A stretch of DNA of 64,000 bases from Eremophila alpestris peregrina (Eukaryota; Chordata; Aves; Passeriformes; Alaudidae). Positions 20,532 to 36,169 of the stretch are shown piece by piece. The DNA is taken from positions 1,925,344 through 1,989,343 of the forward strand of contig WMCF01000033.1 in NCBI GenBank assembly GCA_009792885.1, in the 5' to 3' direction. The notes under the pieces are model-generated. The model saw only the letters and a program-made list of their open reading frames with translations. It was not told the DNA's origin and searched no databases. How positions within the stretch are numbered: the stretch's first letter is position 1; every line of letters begins with the position of its first letter. A program made the translations under genes and the position numbers.

Positions 20532-23500
20532 AGACACTAATTGTACAAGTAAGAGATCTTCTACTTGATAGATTGCAAAGTGTGTTGGATTTTATCCCTG
20601 ATTATGATAATAATTTGATTTGCTTCAACTTAGCTATTAAATGGTCACAGAGAGATTGATTGTAGTGTTACAAAGGATTTCACATTTAATGTTTTTATGA
20701 GAGAGATTCAGAATATAAACAGGTTTAATGACTATTCTTAACTGGAATATCTGAATATATACCCTTCCATCTCTACAACACTCAGCTTGCCATCGAAATT
20801 TTTGGCAGCATAGAAATTTCTTTGGTTTTCCAGCTCTTCTTATCACAACATGTTGCTGTTTTGCCAGAACTATAACAATGAGGACATGGTTGCATAAACC
20901 ACAGGAGACAAATGCCCAGAATAAAGCACTGTAATAAATGAAAAAAAAGGTGTGGTGTGTTACGAGCCTGATCCTGCTACATGATAGATCTCAGTCAGAA
21001 GAGTGCATTCTGTAAATTTCAGAGAGGATCAATCCCATGACATCTGCTAGGAAATGTGGATATTAATTCTGATTCTGCCTCTTTTACCAGTCACTCTACT
21101 AATTAGCAGCAAGATGTGGTGCTGGTAACTCAGAGCTGCTGTGTTTTATATAGGATTGTCTGCAGTGTCTGTGCCTGGGCTGCCAAGCCCCACTGCAAGT
21201 CCTCTGTTCATTCACTGTGCCTGCTAGAATAACACGTTATGATACTGGACTTCCAAAGAATATATTAACTTCCTGACTCTCTATAGTAATACCGTACAGC
21301 TGGTTCAAATAAACATTCCAAGCCAGTGCATTTTTCATCTTGAAAAAAATAGCAATCCCAAAGAAGTTTTGTATTTATTCAATGCTTACTGTCATTGCCT
21401 TTGACACTGAGAGCAAAATTAATAGTTAAAAAAAATGGAGTTACTCTCTAGGCCTTTGCATTGATTCTCTTTTGTTGTTCTTCATTTATTTTGTTGGCCA
21501 TTGCCGTCAAAAAGAGAGGAAAAACTGCTCATGGCATTAATTTTCTTGAGTTATTGCACTGTTCTGTCTCACAAAAACTTTATTGTGTTTTTTTAATGCT
21601 TTGAATAAAATGTAACTATTTTTATCTGAACCTGAATCCATTTAAGGAATTCAGATTGCTCTTGGTTTTACCTACCTATTGTGAAATTTCACTGACATTG
21701 ATACAGAAATCAGGTAATGTATATATCTACATTAAACTTTTGCATAATAATAAAAATATGTTCATCTGTTTCTTTTAGGATTCCATTGTCAGTTAATCTA
21801 TTAAGGTTTTTATAAACAAAGCTGTTGAAACATGACTGAGAACCGTAGGCAAAATCATCATGTAAATAATGGATATTTTGGCTGGATAAGGACTGTAGGT
21901 TTGGTCATATTTGATTATGCAGTTTTTGTAGCTTTTTGTTATAGATACACTGGCTTTTGGCTTCAGAAACAGTACACATGATTAAATAAAGAAAGATTTT
22001 GCTCCAAATATTGTTCTTCTACAACATACTAATTCCCACCAGAGAAAATTAAATATGTCACAGTCTGCAGATCTTCTATTTCTATTTCATACTGCTATTT
22101 ATTAAGTAATTTCCTCAAGAAAATGCTTAGATGAGCCAGGTTTCTGAGTTGGTTTCTTGTAATCTAAGATGTAATTATGGAAAAATGTATGGATAGAATT
22201 ATGGAAAATATTATACATGTCCATCCTTTTCTGAATTTTGTTTTAATTCTTTGGGCTAATTATGAAAAATAAATTTTATGTTTCCAGTAAGTCGTGGAAC
22301 AATCAGAGTTATTAAAATACATGTGATACCAAGTCTTCAGCAGTTTTCAAAAACTGACATTACTCTTGATCTCTTATCCAAATGGCAAAGATGTAAAAGG
22401 GAATGTGTCCCTGATTTCAACAGGAGCAGGAGTAGGTGTTAGGTTTTCATTGTTATACAACACATGAAGGAGGCAATTGTGTATGCAAGACTTACAGTGA
22501 TGTCAGACCTACATTTTTATATGGTTTGTTACAGTCTGTGAATAACTGGACTGTATGGATATAAATCTGTCTTTGATTAAGATAGATTATTCTGGTGTCC
22601 TGTTATAAGATTATTTTACATTAACAGAGTTATCATTGACAAGTACAGAATCATTCTGATTTATTGTACTTTCTGAAAAATGTACACATCTGTGAAAAAC
22701 GCCGAGTTACGCCTGGAATTAAGGGTTAGATGCACGTTCTTTTTATTCTGCCTTTCCATAAAGAAAAACTATTTGCCTGCTACTGGTTCACATAGTCAAC
22801 ATAAATTTGCTTTTCTCAGACATCTTTACAAAATTTACAGATAAGATTTTATGACTGGAAGCAAGGGAGTATTGTAAAACTGCAGTATTAGACAAAGTAC
22901 ATGAGAACATTCTGAACCCCCAAATGCTATATTAAGGTCACACACGTTTTAAATTAGGGCCCTCTGTTCTCACTCATAAATGTCTCAAACTTTCAACTTG
23001 TGATCTGAAACTTTTGGTGGTTGAATATTGTAACAGTAGCCACTGGAATTAGTAGATACTGACCCTTGTGCCATATGACAGGCTGTATGTAACTGTTCAT
23101 GTAACCTGGCCAGGTTCATGTGACTGAAGCAAGAAATTAAGGTTGAACTGTCACTAGAGCTCCTGCAGGCTAGAACTTTATAATGCAGGTAAAGCTGACT
23201 GGGTTTTTAATTAGTCTATCAATATAAAATACACTTACATAAATAATATTATTACATTTAAATAAGCTTCTTCGGATTCACATGACATCAATCATATTCA
23301 TAAGCGTGAGGAAAGCAAAACATAGCTCAGTCTCACTGGCTTCAAATGTGTGGTTGTTACCAGTGAATGCCTGAGCATTTCTCTTTTATGTTTTCAGCTC
23401 AGAATTTTAAAAATTATTTTTGGTATTGTTTCTTTGTTGTTTTTCTTTTGTTCTTACTATCTGCAAGACATGTTACATGACAAGCCCTGAACATCTATTT

Positions 23501-26500
23501 ATGTGGAGCATTCTAGGAAATGGAGAGTTATAAATATGTATGTCTGATGATAATATGGAACTCTGACAAAGATACTCCTGCCTGTGTTTTTGGAATTGAC
23601 AATACAAAGCTATGGCTTATTGAAATAATGATAAAAATAACATTCTAAAAATGTACTAGTTACCAAAATACTCAAAAATACAAAAACGTTTTTAGTCCTA
23701 GGTAGAAAAGCCCCTCTTTGAAATATTTGCAGAAAAATATCCCTGCATGTCCCTATCCCTCAAGATCCATTTTCTGCAAAGCTCTTTAAGTGAGAGAGAG
23801 GATACAGTTTCGCACCAGTTTATTGCTAGATTTACAACACTGGCGACAAAGTCATCCTTAAAAAATGGCACAGACTTCTCCCAGGAACTGATCTGTGGCT
23901 GGGTTCATGGGTTATATGGGCCAGACTATGCCTGTGACTACTCCTTACCCAGTAACAGTGTTGAAAATGCATCTGAGATCCAGCCTGGCAAGAGAGAGCT
24001 TCTGGGAGCCCAGCACCCTGACCCTCTGGATAACGTTGCTCCAAAGGAGCAAGAACACGTCAGAGTCACGCTTGTGCCTCTCCAGTGACACAAAAGCAGC
24101 AAGAACAGCCTTCCTAAAGGTGCCACAAGCCAACAATGTCCCTGCATTTGTCTAATTATAGAGGGATTGACCCTTTTGCAATTACTCCCAACTTGTGTCG
24201 TTTGAAACAACCATCGTCAAGACTGCTGGTCGGCTTGTGGAAGGCTGATTGTTCAGCTGCATGTTTTGATTTTATTGATTAGATTTTATGAGGTTATCCA
24301 TTGTCCCTTACAGGGCACATTAGCTGAAATTGACAGGATGTAAAACCGACATTTTGGAACTTATATTGTTATATTATTTTAAAAATTTTTGGGAGACCTC
24401 TGCCATGGCAAAAGGCAAAAATAGCCTGAAATTGTTTGATGCATTAAATTGGGTGGGATTTTTTTTGTCTCTACTGACTACAATAAGATCATTGTGTCCC
24501 AGAGCCTTTATCATAGCACATGACTGATTTATGGAACCTTGCTGCTGTAGGCAGCTGGATCTCACTGCCATTGATACTGGTGGCAAAATCCCCTTTTTGT
24601 TGTCTTTGTCAGAATCAGGACTGGGCTTCCCAGTGCCTGCAGCATAGAAATTGGGTGGCTCCTCAGAGTCACTGCGGGTGTATAGTGTTTTCTCATTCTT
24701 CTTTGTCTCAAAGAGCTTCATTGAGGGCTGCTCCACAGCAGTGATACTAACACAGCTCAGAGTGTGAGAAAGGCACACCAAAACTGTACAAATTCACTTC
24801 TGAAATTTAAATCCCTTGTAAAAGATGGCAGGATTACAGCTGTCAATTCTGGCATGTCTCTTGGGTTGGTCATTGCCTTTGAAGTGACCCTGGCCTTAGA
24901 TCAGGGGAACTTGCTTTGCATTACTCAGGTGAGATGGGTGGTACCAGATGGAGAAGAGTGGGAAGGAGCCCTGATGCTGTGGCATCCAGAGGGTGGCCAA
25001 GGTGTGCTCTGGGGCTGGCTGAAGGCCAAGCTCTCAGGATGGCCATTGTGGCCTGGTGGGTGGGTGCTGGTGGGCACTGCAGGACAGGGTATGGGTCACC
25101 CAGGGGAGCCCCGTGGGGGTGACCATCAGGGTGTGTTCCCAGCAGGGACCAGCAGCTCCCTGTGCCAGGCTCAGCCGTGCAGGCAGCTCATCTGCACCTT
25201 TTTTATTAGCAAAGCACAAAAGTGTGAAATCCAACCCCTTTGCTGCCCCCCCAGCTTAGTGGTTCTATTTGAAAAACAATTACACAAGATGCCACCTCAG
25301 GCAAATCGTATAAAATTAAAAGAAAGGGTACAGTGATATATCCTCAAATTTCATGTCGGTAGGAAGTTATAAAACCCTCAGCCTTCCAGAATTCCCGTGG
25401 TTCAGAGCTTGGTCACAAGGGGAGAAAGTACAGTAATCCTGCACAGAAATAAATGTGACTGAATCCTGTTTGCTTTCAAATAATTGCATTTATTTACATC
25501 AGTTTAACCTCCATTTAAAATGTCATGTATATCTCAGCTAGATTAATGCATGTGAAAAAAATAGCCTCTGTGGGAAGTGTTTTGAGTAAGCAATTTGTTT
25601 TGCTTGTAATTAATGGATTCTTACCTAAAGTACAAGTTATAAATAAAAATAAACTAACAGTGAGTGGTAGTTTGCTGCTGTCATTCAAATAGTGGACAGT
25701 TGGGTAATTACAGACCATCAAAGAACTGCTGCACTGCTGATTATTATCTTTTAAGAATTTGCCAGCCTTTCATCGTTCAAAAGAAACTTGCATTGAAGTC
25801 TTTAAATATATGCTATTAATAAAATAAACCTATTAAGTGGTGTGATGGTTGGTATTTACAGCTCACACAGGGGAACAAGTCACCTTTCCTTTGTTGCTTT
25901 GTCTGATACAGAATACCACATTGTGAAATTGGCAGCCAAATCTCATTTAGGCACGTGTATCCGTGTCAGTACCGGGGGCTTCGTTCAGCAAATGTGTAAG
26001 CAGCTTGGCTCAGACGAGCAGCTTTGCAGCAGAGTTGGACTGTACCTCTGGAGAAACTTACTCAAGTGTTTGTAAGGCCAGGTCTTGAAAATGTCAGAAA
26101 ATCCATGTGCACGGAACTCATGTGCAAACCTTTGAACTGAAACCAAAAATCATCAGTGGGGGAGATGTAGCCATAGTTGCATCTGCTCTGAACAAGAAAT
26201 GCATATAGCTTCTATCACATTTTATGCATTCACTTGCATATGTGTTGGTAAGATTTGTTATTTTAAAATCCTTATGAATAATATCTTAATATGTATTTGC
26301 AGAATTCATTTTTCAAAACTAAGCTAGATGCTAGGCACAGAATTATTTTTCACAGTTGTGACTCTCTGCTTACCTAATATCAAAATGATCAAACCATACA
26401 TTTCCATGGTAATTTTAGTTAAAAGCTGGACTTAGGATGGAAATGATGTTATAGATATCCTTTTGCCTCACAGAGGTAAACCCATATTTAATACATCCAA

Positions 26501-29500
26501 GACTGTGATCCTTGTATTGACTAGAAGTGACACTTGAAGCATAATATTGAAAAATGTGTTGATGCCCACAGTGGTGCTGGAGACAGAGAACTTTCTGTGT
26601 TGGGGGAGGAGGGGACAGGCAGCGCAGAGCTGGCTGTGATAGGTCTCCATCAGAGGTGCTGCAGAGCTCTCAGAGCATGTCAGCGTTCAGCACTGCTGTG
26701 CTCATCTGCCTCTGAGCCCTGTGCAGGCAGCAGACCCGTTGTCTCCTGCAAGGAGGCATCCCCCGCCTCAGCTGATCTGTGTGGTGTGTCTGCCTGTTCA
26801 TCTCCTGTTTATATGGGAATAAAAGAGTCACTCCTGCATCCTCCATTCAGAATACTTGAGTGCTCATCTTCCATTCAGTAATAGAATCAAGAGATTGGAT
26901 TACTCATCTCGGTAACATTGCCAGGATGGGGATTGTAAACATCTGTAAACAGAACACTGAAATTATAAATAATATAAAACAAATGCTAAATATTGTACTC
27001 TTTGGTTGCTTTCATTGAGCCAGACTCTAACAGTCATTAAGGCATGTGAAAAAATATCGAGATATATGGTTTATATGAAAGGTCAGTCACAGTCCATTGT
27101 TATTTTTAATTCATTGAATTGTTTTTAGCAGGCATATCTCTATGCAGCATAATCTCTTGCTCATTTTCAGCAAAACATGCCTAAATTCATCATACATTAA
27201 AACAGAGCTGTAGGAAGAGGAAATGAACAATTTCCTAATTTATGCAATTTAAGAGAAATATGGGGGGGTCTTTAATGACCGTTAGATGATGAAATACAAA
27301 TTATCTGTACCTACCAAGCTGCAAAAGCCTGTTGAAGATGGCAGAAATGCTGCTTTTAAAGGCTTCTGTAGTCTTGTGAGATTAGTTTTGTTATAAATCT
27401 GCTTGTGTGTCATTGAACTGTATATTGTGATTTGTAAAAGAGCATAAATACAATTTTTATCATTAATGTCGTAATTCTTGTTGATGTGTTTTAGCTTGAT
27501 GCTTTTGGCATAATATTTTAACATGCTCTAAAAAATCCTGAGGTTAAAAATGAAAGAATCTCAGAAAATAATCTGTCTTAAGGTTGCTTGAGAATTTAAT
27601 TGAGAGTGATTTTAACATTACAACGTTGTTGATTATCTTAATTAAAAAAAAAAAAAGATGAAAATTTTCCAGGTGCACTGACAGACTCATGCACACCTGT
27701 GGGAGTTTTTTGAGTGGTGGGGGTTGGGGTTTCTTTTTGTTTGATTGTTGCTAGGGTTTTGGGGGGTTTTGTTTGTGTGTTTGTGTGTTTGTTTGTTTTA
27801 ATATACTGCAAGAAAGGAAAAAGGTTAAACCTCTGAGAATCTGGAAATGCCAATCACATGAATACATGAGGAAAGCAACTGTAAAGTGCTCTGAGTATTA
27901 GCAGAATTTTCTAAAGCTAGTTAATGTGGTAATGACAGGAGTAGGAAGGGCCATAAGACTTAGAAATATGCTGGACACAATCAGGTGTTCTTTTATTTTG
28001 TATTTACACTTAGGTAGGTAGTTGTGGAAGCTGAACCAATGTACAGTGTATTATCAGAGAGCCTGGAAATAGAGAAAAAGCCAATGGTCCTACAGTTACA
28101 GCCTGGCTGTGTGGAAAACTGAAAATGCTGGATCGTGTTCTTTTGAAAAACTGTGACAAGTTGTAATGCTGGATGGTTAGGAATCTCTTCAGTAGCAACT
28201 GGGATGTGTTGCAGTGGATGTTTATTAATATACCATTTTTTTCATTAAGTAGAATTTAAAATATTTGCCATAATTACTTGGAGACAGTAAACAATTGCAA
28301 AACAAACCTGTGGAAATCTAGAAAGACTTTTTTTATGTAAGGAAAGAAAAGTGAGAAAGGAGAAGGGGAAAGGAATCATTTAAGACCTTTCAGGCCTAGA
28401 GGGTTCCTGGGCAGGTGAAATGATGAGATTTAACGTGTGGTTGGGCTTATTATTAGGGCCTTACATCACAGCCCCGAGGAGGAGCACTTTGGTATGTCAG
28501 AATGTGCTGCTGTGCACAGCCTGTGTTTCCTTCTCCTGGGAGGGTGATGCTGTGTGTGAGGGACTGAGTTCTGCACAGCAGTAGAGATGTCTGAATGGGA
28601 GATCCCTTCCCCCAGGAGTGACCCATCTCACTAAATGTCCTGGTCACTTGAGCCAGAGGCATTTTGGCCAAAATGTATTAAACTTTGGAGATGGGACCTC
28701 TTCTGTTCTTTTTTTATTAAATAGAGCACATGATTCTGTATTTTGGGGTATTTTTTCATCTTATTGACACTTAGTGAATTGCATGCATGTGGAAAAGGAG
28801 AGAGAATTAGCTTGTGTATGTTTCTGAAATAATTGTTAGTATAGTCCAATATTAGTTGTAATAAAGCCCTTCTGAAGTTGCTCATGACAAGGACAATAGC
28901 AAAAAAGGAATGTGGTTCCTCTTAACACTCTTGCTCTGTCTTGCCTTTAATATAGCACCTTAGCTATATTAAATGTCTAAACAACAATCTTTGTACACTG
29001 CATTCATACTTTTAGACATCTATCATGCATTTATTTTACCTTTCATTTCCTTGGCAGATGAAGCTATAGGGAATTAAGATAAAGTGCAATCATCTGTCCA
29101 GTTTCTTTCCTATAGCCATATTGTATTGCATTATACTCTCAGACCCCACAGTGTTCTGCAGGAGATTATCCAAGAAATGATAAATCCTCAGTAGGAGCCA
29201 TCAAAGCATCATTGCCAGTTTGTAGCAGCCAAGAAGACCCTCACATCTCTTTCGCTGTCACTGCATTATTGATTAGCCTGTAAAATACTGAAGCTCTATT
29301 GATTGCAAATATTTAGGGATGAAAAGGGAAACATTGTCCTCGAATGTATTTGCAGTTTTCTCTCCTCTCTTAGAGATCTTTCTTCCCTTGTATTTCTCTG
29401 TCTGCCTCCTTACCCTTATGTTCAGGAGATGTGCTCATCCGAAGGCACTGGGAAGGTGAGCAAACAGCTGCCTCACCCTGCTGGGGCCAGCAGCCACCAC

Positions 29501-32500
29501 AAACCTGAAAGAGCAAAACGAAGGACAGTGCTTACATAAAGACTGCTTGATTGCTTTTGCACACACAGGCATTTTGACAGAAATTATAGGAAGCAAAACC
29601 CATTTCCTGTTTGTCTATCTTTTCATTGATTTGTATTTAAAAATTATCTTGATGATCCAGGCCATGAGGTCTGAGGCAATCCAGCATAAGACAGCACATA
29701 ACTGGCTGATGTTCTAGTCCCATCAGAGCTGCTGAAATCCCAGTGCATCCTGCCTGGAGACTCATGGGTTCTCCTAATCCAGGTACAGGATCCCTGTGCA
29801 GACAAGTTAAAATACAAGACCTGAGAAAAATCTTAGCTTGTCAGTCCATTTGGGTGAGAGCTGAAAAGAGACTTTTCAAAGGCAGAGCAGTAAAAATACA
29901 CAGCAAAACAATTCCCTGCAAATTCAGCAAGTTAGTTCTTGCTGTCCCTTCTCCAGGAAGTCCCTGCTTAGGAGGGACATTGGCACATGCAGGTGGTTTC
30001 TGCCTGGTTAGTGTACAGTGAGTTCTCTGCCTGGTACTTAAGCTGAAATCATTAACATGTGTCTTGTGTGTTACCTGAATGAAAGGCGAGTTCATGGGTT
30101 ATTACTGCCCATTTTTTCCCTTTGCTCCTGCACTTCCCTGTTTCGATTACAAATCCCCCTCCAGGCACAAAGCAAGCTGGACACCTACAGTGCAGCTAAA
30201 GAGTTATTTGCTCCCTAGGTGGACACTAATGAATGACTGCAGTGCTGCCCTGAGTGAGAGGGTCCCCACTATTAAAGTTTAATAGAAAGATCTGAGAAAC
30301 TGGGGGCCAAGAAGAGGAGGAGGGGACAGGAGGCTGTGAGTAACTCTGAGTGCCTTCTCTCTTCCTTTGCTGTAGTGGAGATTATACCTTCCTTTAGGAC
30401 AGGAGCAACAGGAGACAGCTCAGTTCCCTCTGCTTTCTCCTTTTGCCTTCAGTCTCACTGCAAGCTGTTGAAGTTGCAAAAATATGGTGGTTCCTTTCCA
30501 CTGTAAAATCTCTGAAAGCAGCAGGAATATGGCCTGACTCAAAAATTATCTAATTCAGACTTTTGTATTTTCTAATTTTTTATCCTTTTGTTTCCTTCAC
30601 ACTCCACATTGTCCCCTTTTGTTTCTCCCTAATCTGTCTCTTTTTCCTTTACTCTTCCTACTCTAATCTTCCTCTACCTCATACTTTCCAGGATTTGGGA
30701 TTAGGATAGGTATGTTTAATTTGAGGGCTTAAAGGTGATTGTTTTGGTGTTTTTAAAAATTCTTCTTTAAATATTCCAGCATCCCTGAATTCCTGTTCAT
30801 GCTTCGTAATGATAAATGATCACAGAACAGTAGAAGTACATCACCCAATATTTCAAACAATGTAAATATAAACCTCCTCAGTTTTGCTTTTAGTTTTTGA
30901 GGCCCCATTATTGTGAAATTTGTCCATGCCTGAGACCATATTAAAAAAAAGGGATTTGTCATAATATATAAAGAGAAACGTATGGTTTAGTTTCTCTCTG
31001 CTGTGAATTACTAAGAATATTCTGAGTATCTCTCACATAGGAACAAGACAAACCTCTTGTATACCATTCTTATTATAACTTCAAGGAGGAGGTTTTTTTA
31101 CTGCAGGTTCAGACCACCAACAGCTTTGATATCCCAAGGTCCTACAGAACGTTGCTCACATTGCAAGGGACAGATGGGGACAGCAGTGGAAGAAACTTCC
31201 TTGCACCAGAGGTGTTTGAGAGAGTTAGAATTCTGCTGGAGATAATGATAACCATAGGAATTTGAGTTTGGTTTCAGGATGGAGTATCATGACCTCCCTT
31301 CCTTTTGGCTACAGAGTTACAGGGTTAGAAACTGTTGTTGATATTTTGCTAGCTGAAAATAAATGTAGCTGGAGAAACTAAAATACCTTGGCTTTTCCAT
31401 GGTTCTTTGAACCCTCTGAGCTATCTATCACACAGAGCTCTTCTAGAAGTCAATGCAAGAACACTCTAAGCCTGTAAACACATCCTGAAAAGAGCACTGA
31501 TACCGGAATTTGATTTATTATTTACTCTTTGAGAAGTGGTGTTGCCAATACAACCTGTCAGCACAGGTTTCTGAAGCCTGCAGCCTGGCCAAACGTGTTG
31601 GATTCCTGTTTGGAAATATCTGGACTGGATCCACAAAACTTACCTGTGTTTTCCTTTCTCACTGCCTTTCCTCCAGACATTCTGGCTGAATTATAGCACT
31701 TAGGCAGATGTAAACCTGGCTAGTGTGATGACCTGAGAAATAACTTAGAACTGGTATTTTCTGGCGAGACTATCAAGGAGATGTGTTTTCCTCAGCATTG
31801 CAAGGATACAAAATCTGTGCTCTTCTCATTTCTTAACAATTGATGGGCTTTGGTCTGCTCTAAAATTTGCCTCTTATTTTTTCCCTGAAATGTGACCTGT
31901 TTAGGAAAGTACTGTTATACCATCTCATTTACTTGAAGGCAACACATGTTTTCACATTACTCTGAATACAGCAGCTTTCCTAAAAATGAGGACTATGCTG
32001 AGAACTTAAATGTGAATTCTGGGCTTCAGAAAATGGTAAAACAGGTTGGTGCTTCTGAAAACACTGGCTGGAAATTCCTGTGCTTTCATGTGTGTTATGT
32101 AGAGACAACATTAAAGTTCAGTTGCATAAGACTAATTCTTATTTTCATAATATTCACTATTATTTTAAGAACTCTTTGACATTCCTAGTATGTGCAGTTC
32201 CAAAAACCTGTAAGAACAGGAAAGTTTTTGTTTCCTTACCATGATAATAAGAAGTGCTTGGGATAAGTGCTATGAGGGAAGCATCATTATTACTATTCCC
32301 ATTTCTTATGCCAGTAAAATTTTCTTCTTTTCATTTTAGATTGTATATGAGGTTTTTTGTTTGCCTTTTTTTTTTTTTTTGGTTATGTTTGTGTGTGTGT
32401 AAGCTGTTGAACTGACTGCCACAATGATTGCACTCTTTTCAGTGGTCACTCAGAACAGATAGATTGTAGGGAATCACAGAATAAAATTCCCCTTACAATA

Positions 32501-35500
32501 TGCCAGTTGAGATCTGAAGATCAATTCTGAATGCAGCCCTCTCCGTTTGGTTTGGGGTTTGTTTGTGTTTTGTTGTTGCTGTGGGGTCATGCGTTTTGGT
32601 GGCTTTTTTCCACAGTTGCAGACTGTATTTCAAATTCCTGATAATAGCAATGGCTGTTCTAATTTTGTCACAAGTCACACTGAAATAACTTTTTGTCTTC
32701 TCTGAACCTAAGTGCAACTACATGTGTTGTGATCTAGAGCCAGGCAGCCTGGGCCATTTCCTTTTGGTAAACATGGAGGTGGGGAGTGTGGTTGACTTAG
32801 TTTACCCAACAGCCTGCAGTTGACAATAACCCAAGATTTCCGGATTTTCTCACCTACTCATCTTTTGTGTGACTTGTACCAGAAGAGAAGCCAGAGCTAA
32901 GTAAACCAGATAGCTCAGTAAAATACTATTGTTTGGTCTCGTTCTTTGCTTTTAGGGTAAGTTGATTAGATTTGGAAGGGTGTCCAAAACTTAAGATTTT
33001 ATTAACAGACCCAAGAATAGAAGTATTTAATTGATGAAATATAAGCTATCTCTGTATCTGGAAAGCAGCAAAATTTGTATACAAACATCTGAAAAAACCC
33101 ATACAAATGCATTTTATTGGGAGAATAAGAGAACGGAAGTCTTGCAATTGGTCAAGAAAATACAGTTAATATCTGCTTCTTCCAACCTTTTTAATCCTTC
33201 TTTAGGAATATTGTTTTCGATGGTTTGATGTTTGCAAAAGAAAAAAGAAAAATCTTTTGTCATGGAAATCTTATTCTCTGACCGTAATAACTCTAATAGC
33301 AATGTTGTATTGCATTATCTGTCCATTTATCTTAATGTCCCAGTTCTTGTAAGGATTAGAATCACATGTTTCTGAGGAAAACACAAAAAATCTTTGGATG
33401 GTAACCTAGAGACTTCAGTTACAAAGTAAGGGATCAGAAATGCATTTGGGCAGAAACTGAATAGCTGTTACACAATTTTTTTGTGACTATGAATTTTTGT
33501 ACTTTGGGCTGAGTGGTAACTTGAGAGTTGACAAATAGCTGACCAAAATTACACAGGATAATAAATAAAGTAGGTGTGTGTGCTTGTTGAGGAAAAATGG
33601 TCCTTTCCCATGTAGAAATTGTAGAAATAGCGTAATTCTGTGATATAAGTGTTTCTTCTGTTTCTGCTATATCCTGTTGAATTGGTTTTAGGAATTGTTC
33701 CAGGTGAAAAACTAGATTTTTTTTTTCTGAACAGCAGATTATTATATTGTGTGTATAAATCTTGTAAACAATACCAGTTTCACCCTCTGTCCTGCAGTAA
33801 CTTTCTCTGACATTTAAGAACCAACGACTATATCTGAAGAAGGTCACAGATGTCATAGCAATGAACATTTAAGCCCACAGATTTAAGAATAAAAAAACCA
33901 TATAAAATATAATTTAGTTCCCATTATATAGTATTCTATTTTAATATACTAATATGTAATATATTGTTATACATTTATGCTTTTATAAAAATCTAAACCA
34001 CAATATGATTCATAATTAGTGAACTCAATAGTAGTATTTAAATCATATCCACTAGATATTGCAAATAACTAAGCACCTCCAGATACAATTCATAAGAAAC
34101 AGCATTTCAAGGAACAGAGCTGTCCAGAAATAAAGAATAAAACCCTGATAGGAAGGGTAATTATTCTGAAGTCACAGCTCTTTCTGGTTCCTGAATTCCT
34201 TAAACAGTACTTGGGCTCTTCCTTTCTACTAAAGATACAGTCAGACACCCTCTCCCAGGAGTGGGTAGCATCTTTTCCATCTGCAGAGCAGTGATAGATA
34301 ATGTTGCCCTCTGGTAGGATACCTCACTGGTTAGTGCTTCCACAGTCAGCCAAGTCATCCATGTTCAGATCTTTCTCTGATCTGTGGGTTTCAAGCTTGA
34401 GGGGGTAATACTCACAACTGCGTATGTTCTTTTTATTTTCTTTTTTTTATCTTGTAAGACTTTAAATGACAGACTCTGAGATTCAGTGAGGAAGGAAGGT
34501 GCCAAGTGACTGTGTAGCCTCACCTACAGCACTCTTCTCACTGTCCCAGTGCATTGAGCAGGCAGCCTTGGATGTCTGACTCCAGGTCAGAGAGCTCAGG
34601 GTTAGAGCTCGTGTTCAACATCAGCATAACAAAGATCCTTTTAAGATCCGGCCTCGAGATACAGAGTTTGAAAATAGCCTGCGTTCATTAAAACTCCTGT
34701 GAATATTCATGTGCATAAAGTGAAACATTTCAGGGCCCAAAATCTACACCCAATCTACAGGTGTGTGGATCTATGGGTTGGGCCTTTAGTCAGACTGAAA
34801 TCTTGTTTGTTCCAATAAATACCCATTGGCTTGTGCATAAAGTCACAGGACTGTTTGCTTGTCCTCCTACACAGAGCAGACTGAAGTGGTCCAGCCTGTG
34901 AACTGATTCTTCTGATCCTGAGAGTAGCAGATATCTGGGTAGGAAAATATGCAGCAGGAAAATATGTCCCAAAAAAGCAATCTTTAAAATAATTATTTCA
35001 ATTAGTATTTAGGGCTTGAATATCTTGTATTTCTCTTCAGGGTTCCAAAATGTGTTGGTCGGTAAGGTACCAAAAATACACAATAAAAGAAAATTGATCC
35101 ATCTTGAGATAATGCTGGCATTTGTGTAGGTCTTTTCAAAGTATTGGTAAACCTGGAAAGGCTGAACAGTGATCAGTAAATGATCAGTCTAAAGTTACTC
35201 ATGGGATGAGGAATGAAGTCAAACAGTGTTGATGAGCAAGGTACTGTGCAAAATACGAGACTCACTGGTTTCAGGAGTGAGCTGGGACTTTGCGGATGGG
35301 TGGATACCAGGAGATAACCAGCACTGCTTGGAAAGCAATCAGTGCCATGGTGATGTGAGTGCCATGAGCCTGCTCGACTCCAGGGGCTTTTAATGGGCAA
35401 AAATAGCCATCAGGCAGAGTTTGAGGGAGACAGAGGGACAACATGAAGCCAACGATACTGTAAGAGCTCAAAGAGGTTCAAACAGTGTCAGTCTGTGAAA

Positions 35501-35880
35501 GCAAAGGGAAAACAGTTGCTCAGGTTCAGATGTGAAACTTTGTATTTGCAGAGCTGTAGGCATAGATTTACTGTAAGGTACTCTGGGAAGAAGATTTTGA
35601 TAGAATAATGAATATGTTAGCTTTTCTTCACAGCTGTTTCCAGTACTTAGAACAGTAAATACACTTCACCTACACACATTGAGGACTGCTGCCTGTTTTA
35701 GACAGTCTAACTGTTCCCTGCAGTTACTTACAATTACCTTCTAAATATATTAACAGGACAATTTTGCCATGATATTTGGAAATTGTATTTTGGTTTGCAT
35801 ATATAATTCAGCAGTTAGCAGCATCCAAAAAGAAGCAGTTTTAAGTCTGATTCATTAATTTATTCCCTAAAATAAAGAGC
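20532..35880. other. AT-rich intergenic DNA, no gene recognised
   Basis: I found no coding gene, tRNA or recent transposon. ORFs are short and unrecognised; the longest, at 33,434-33,868 (minus) and 23,747-24,088 (plus), show no domain, signal or splice support that I can see. A segment at about 24,120-24,350 has scattered CpGs and homeobox-like AT cores and may be a conserved element, but this is weak. Other content is low-complexity DNA, such as the T/G-rich tract at 27,700-27,800. Confidence 0.6.
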
Positions 35881-36112
35881 ATTGCTGGGAACAATGATTT
35901 TGGGAATGAGCGTTTCCCATTGGGTAGGAGAAGAAAAGCCGCCGTTTTCGCTGTTTCCTCTGTGGTTTTTTGACGTTTCGAGGTTTAGGATCCCGGGCTC
36001 GGCGGGTCCGTGGTGGCCGCCGGTGGCCGGGGCAGGGGATAGGAGGTGGCGGTGTCACGGCGGGTCCGGTGTCGGAGAAGTTGGGTAGCAGGGAAGAAAC
36101 GTGTTCCGCGGC

Positions 36113-36118
36113 GTCTCT

Positions 36119-36169
<51 letters not shown>

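Noticed and set aside
23747..24088. 113-codon plus-strand ORF
   Set aside because: No recognisable domain, no promoter or poly(A) features, and competing ORFs on both strands.
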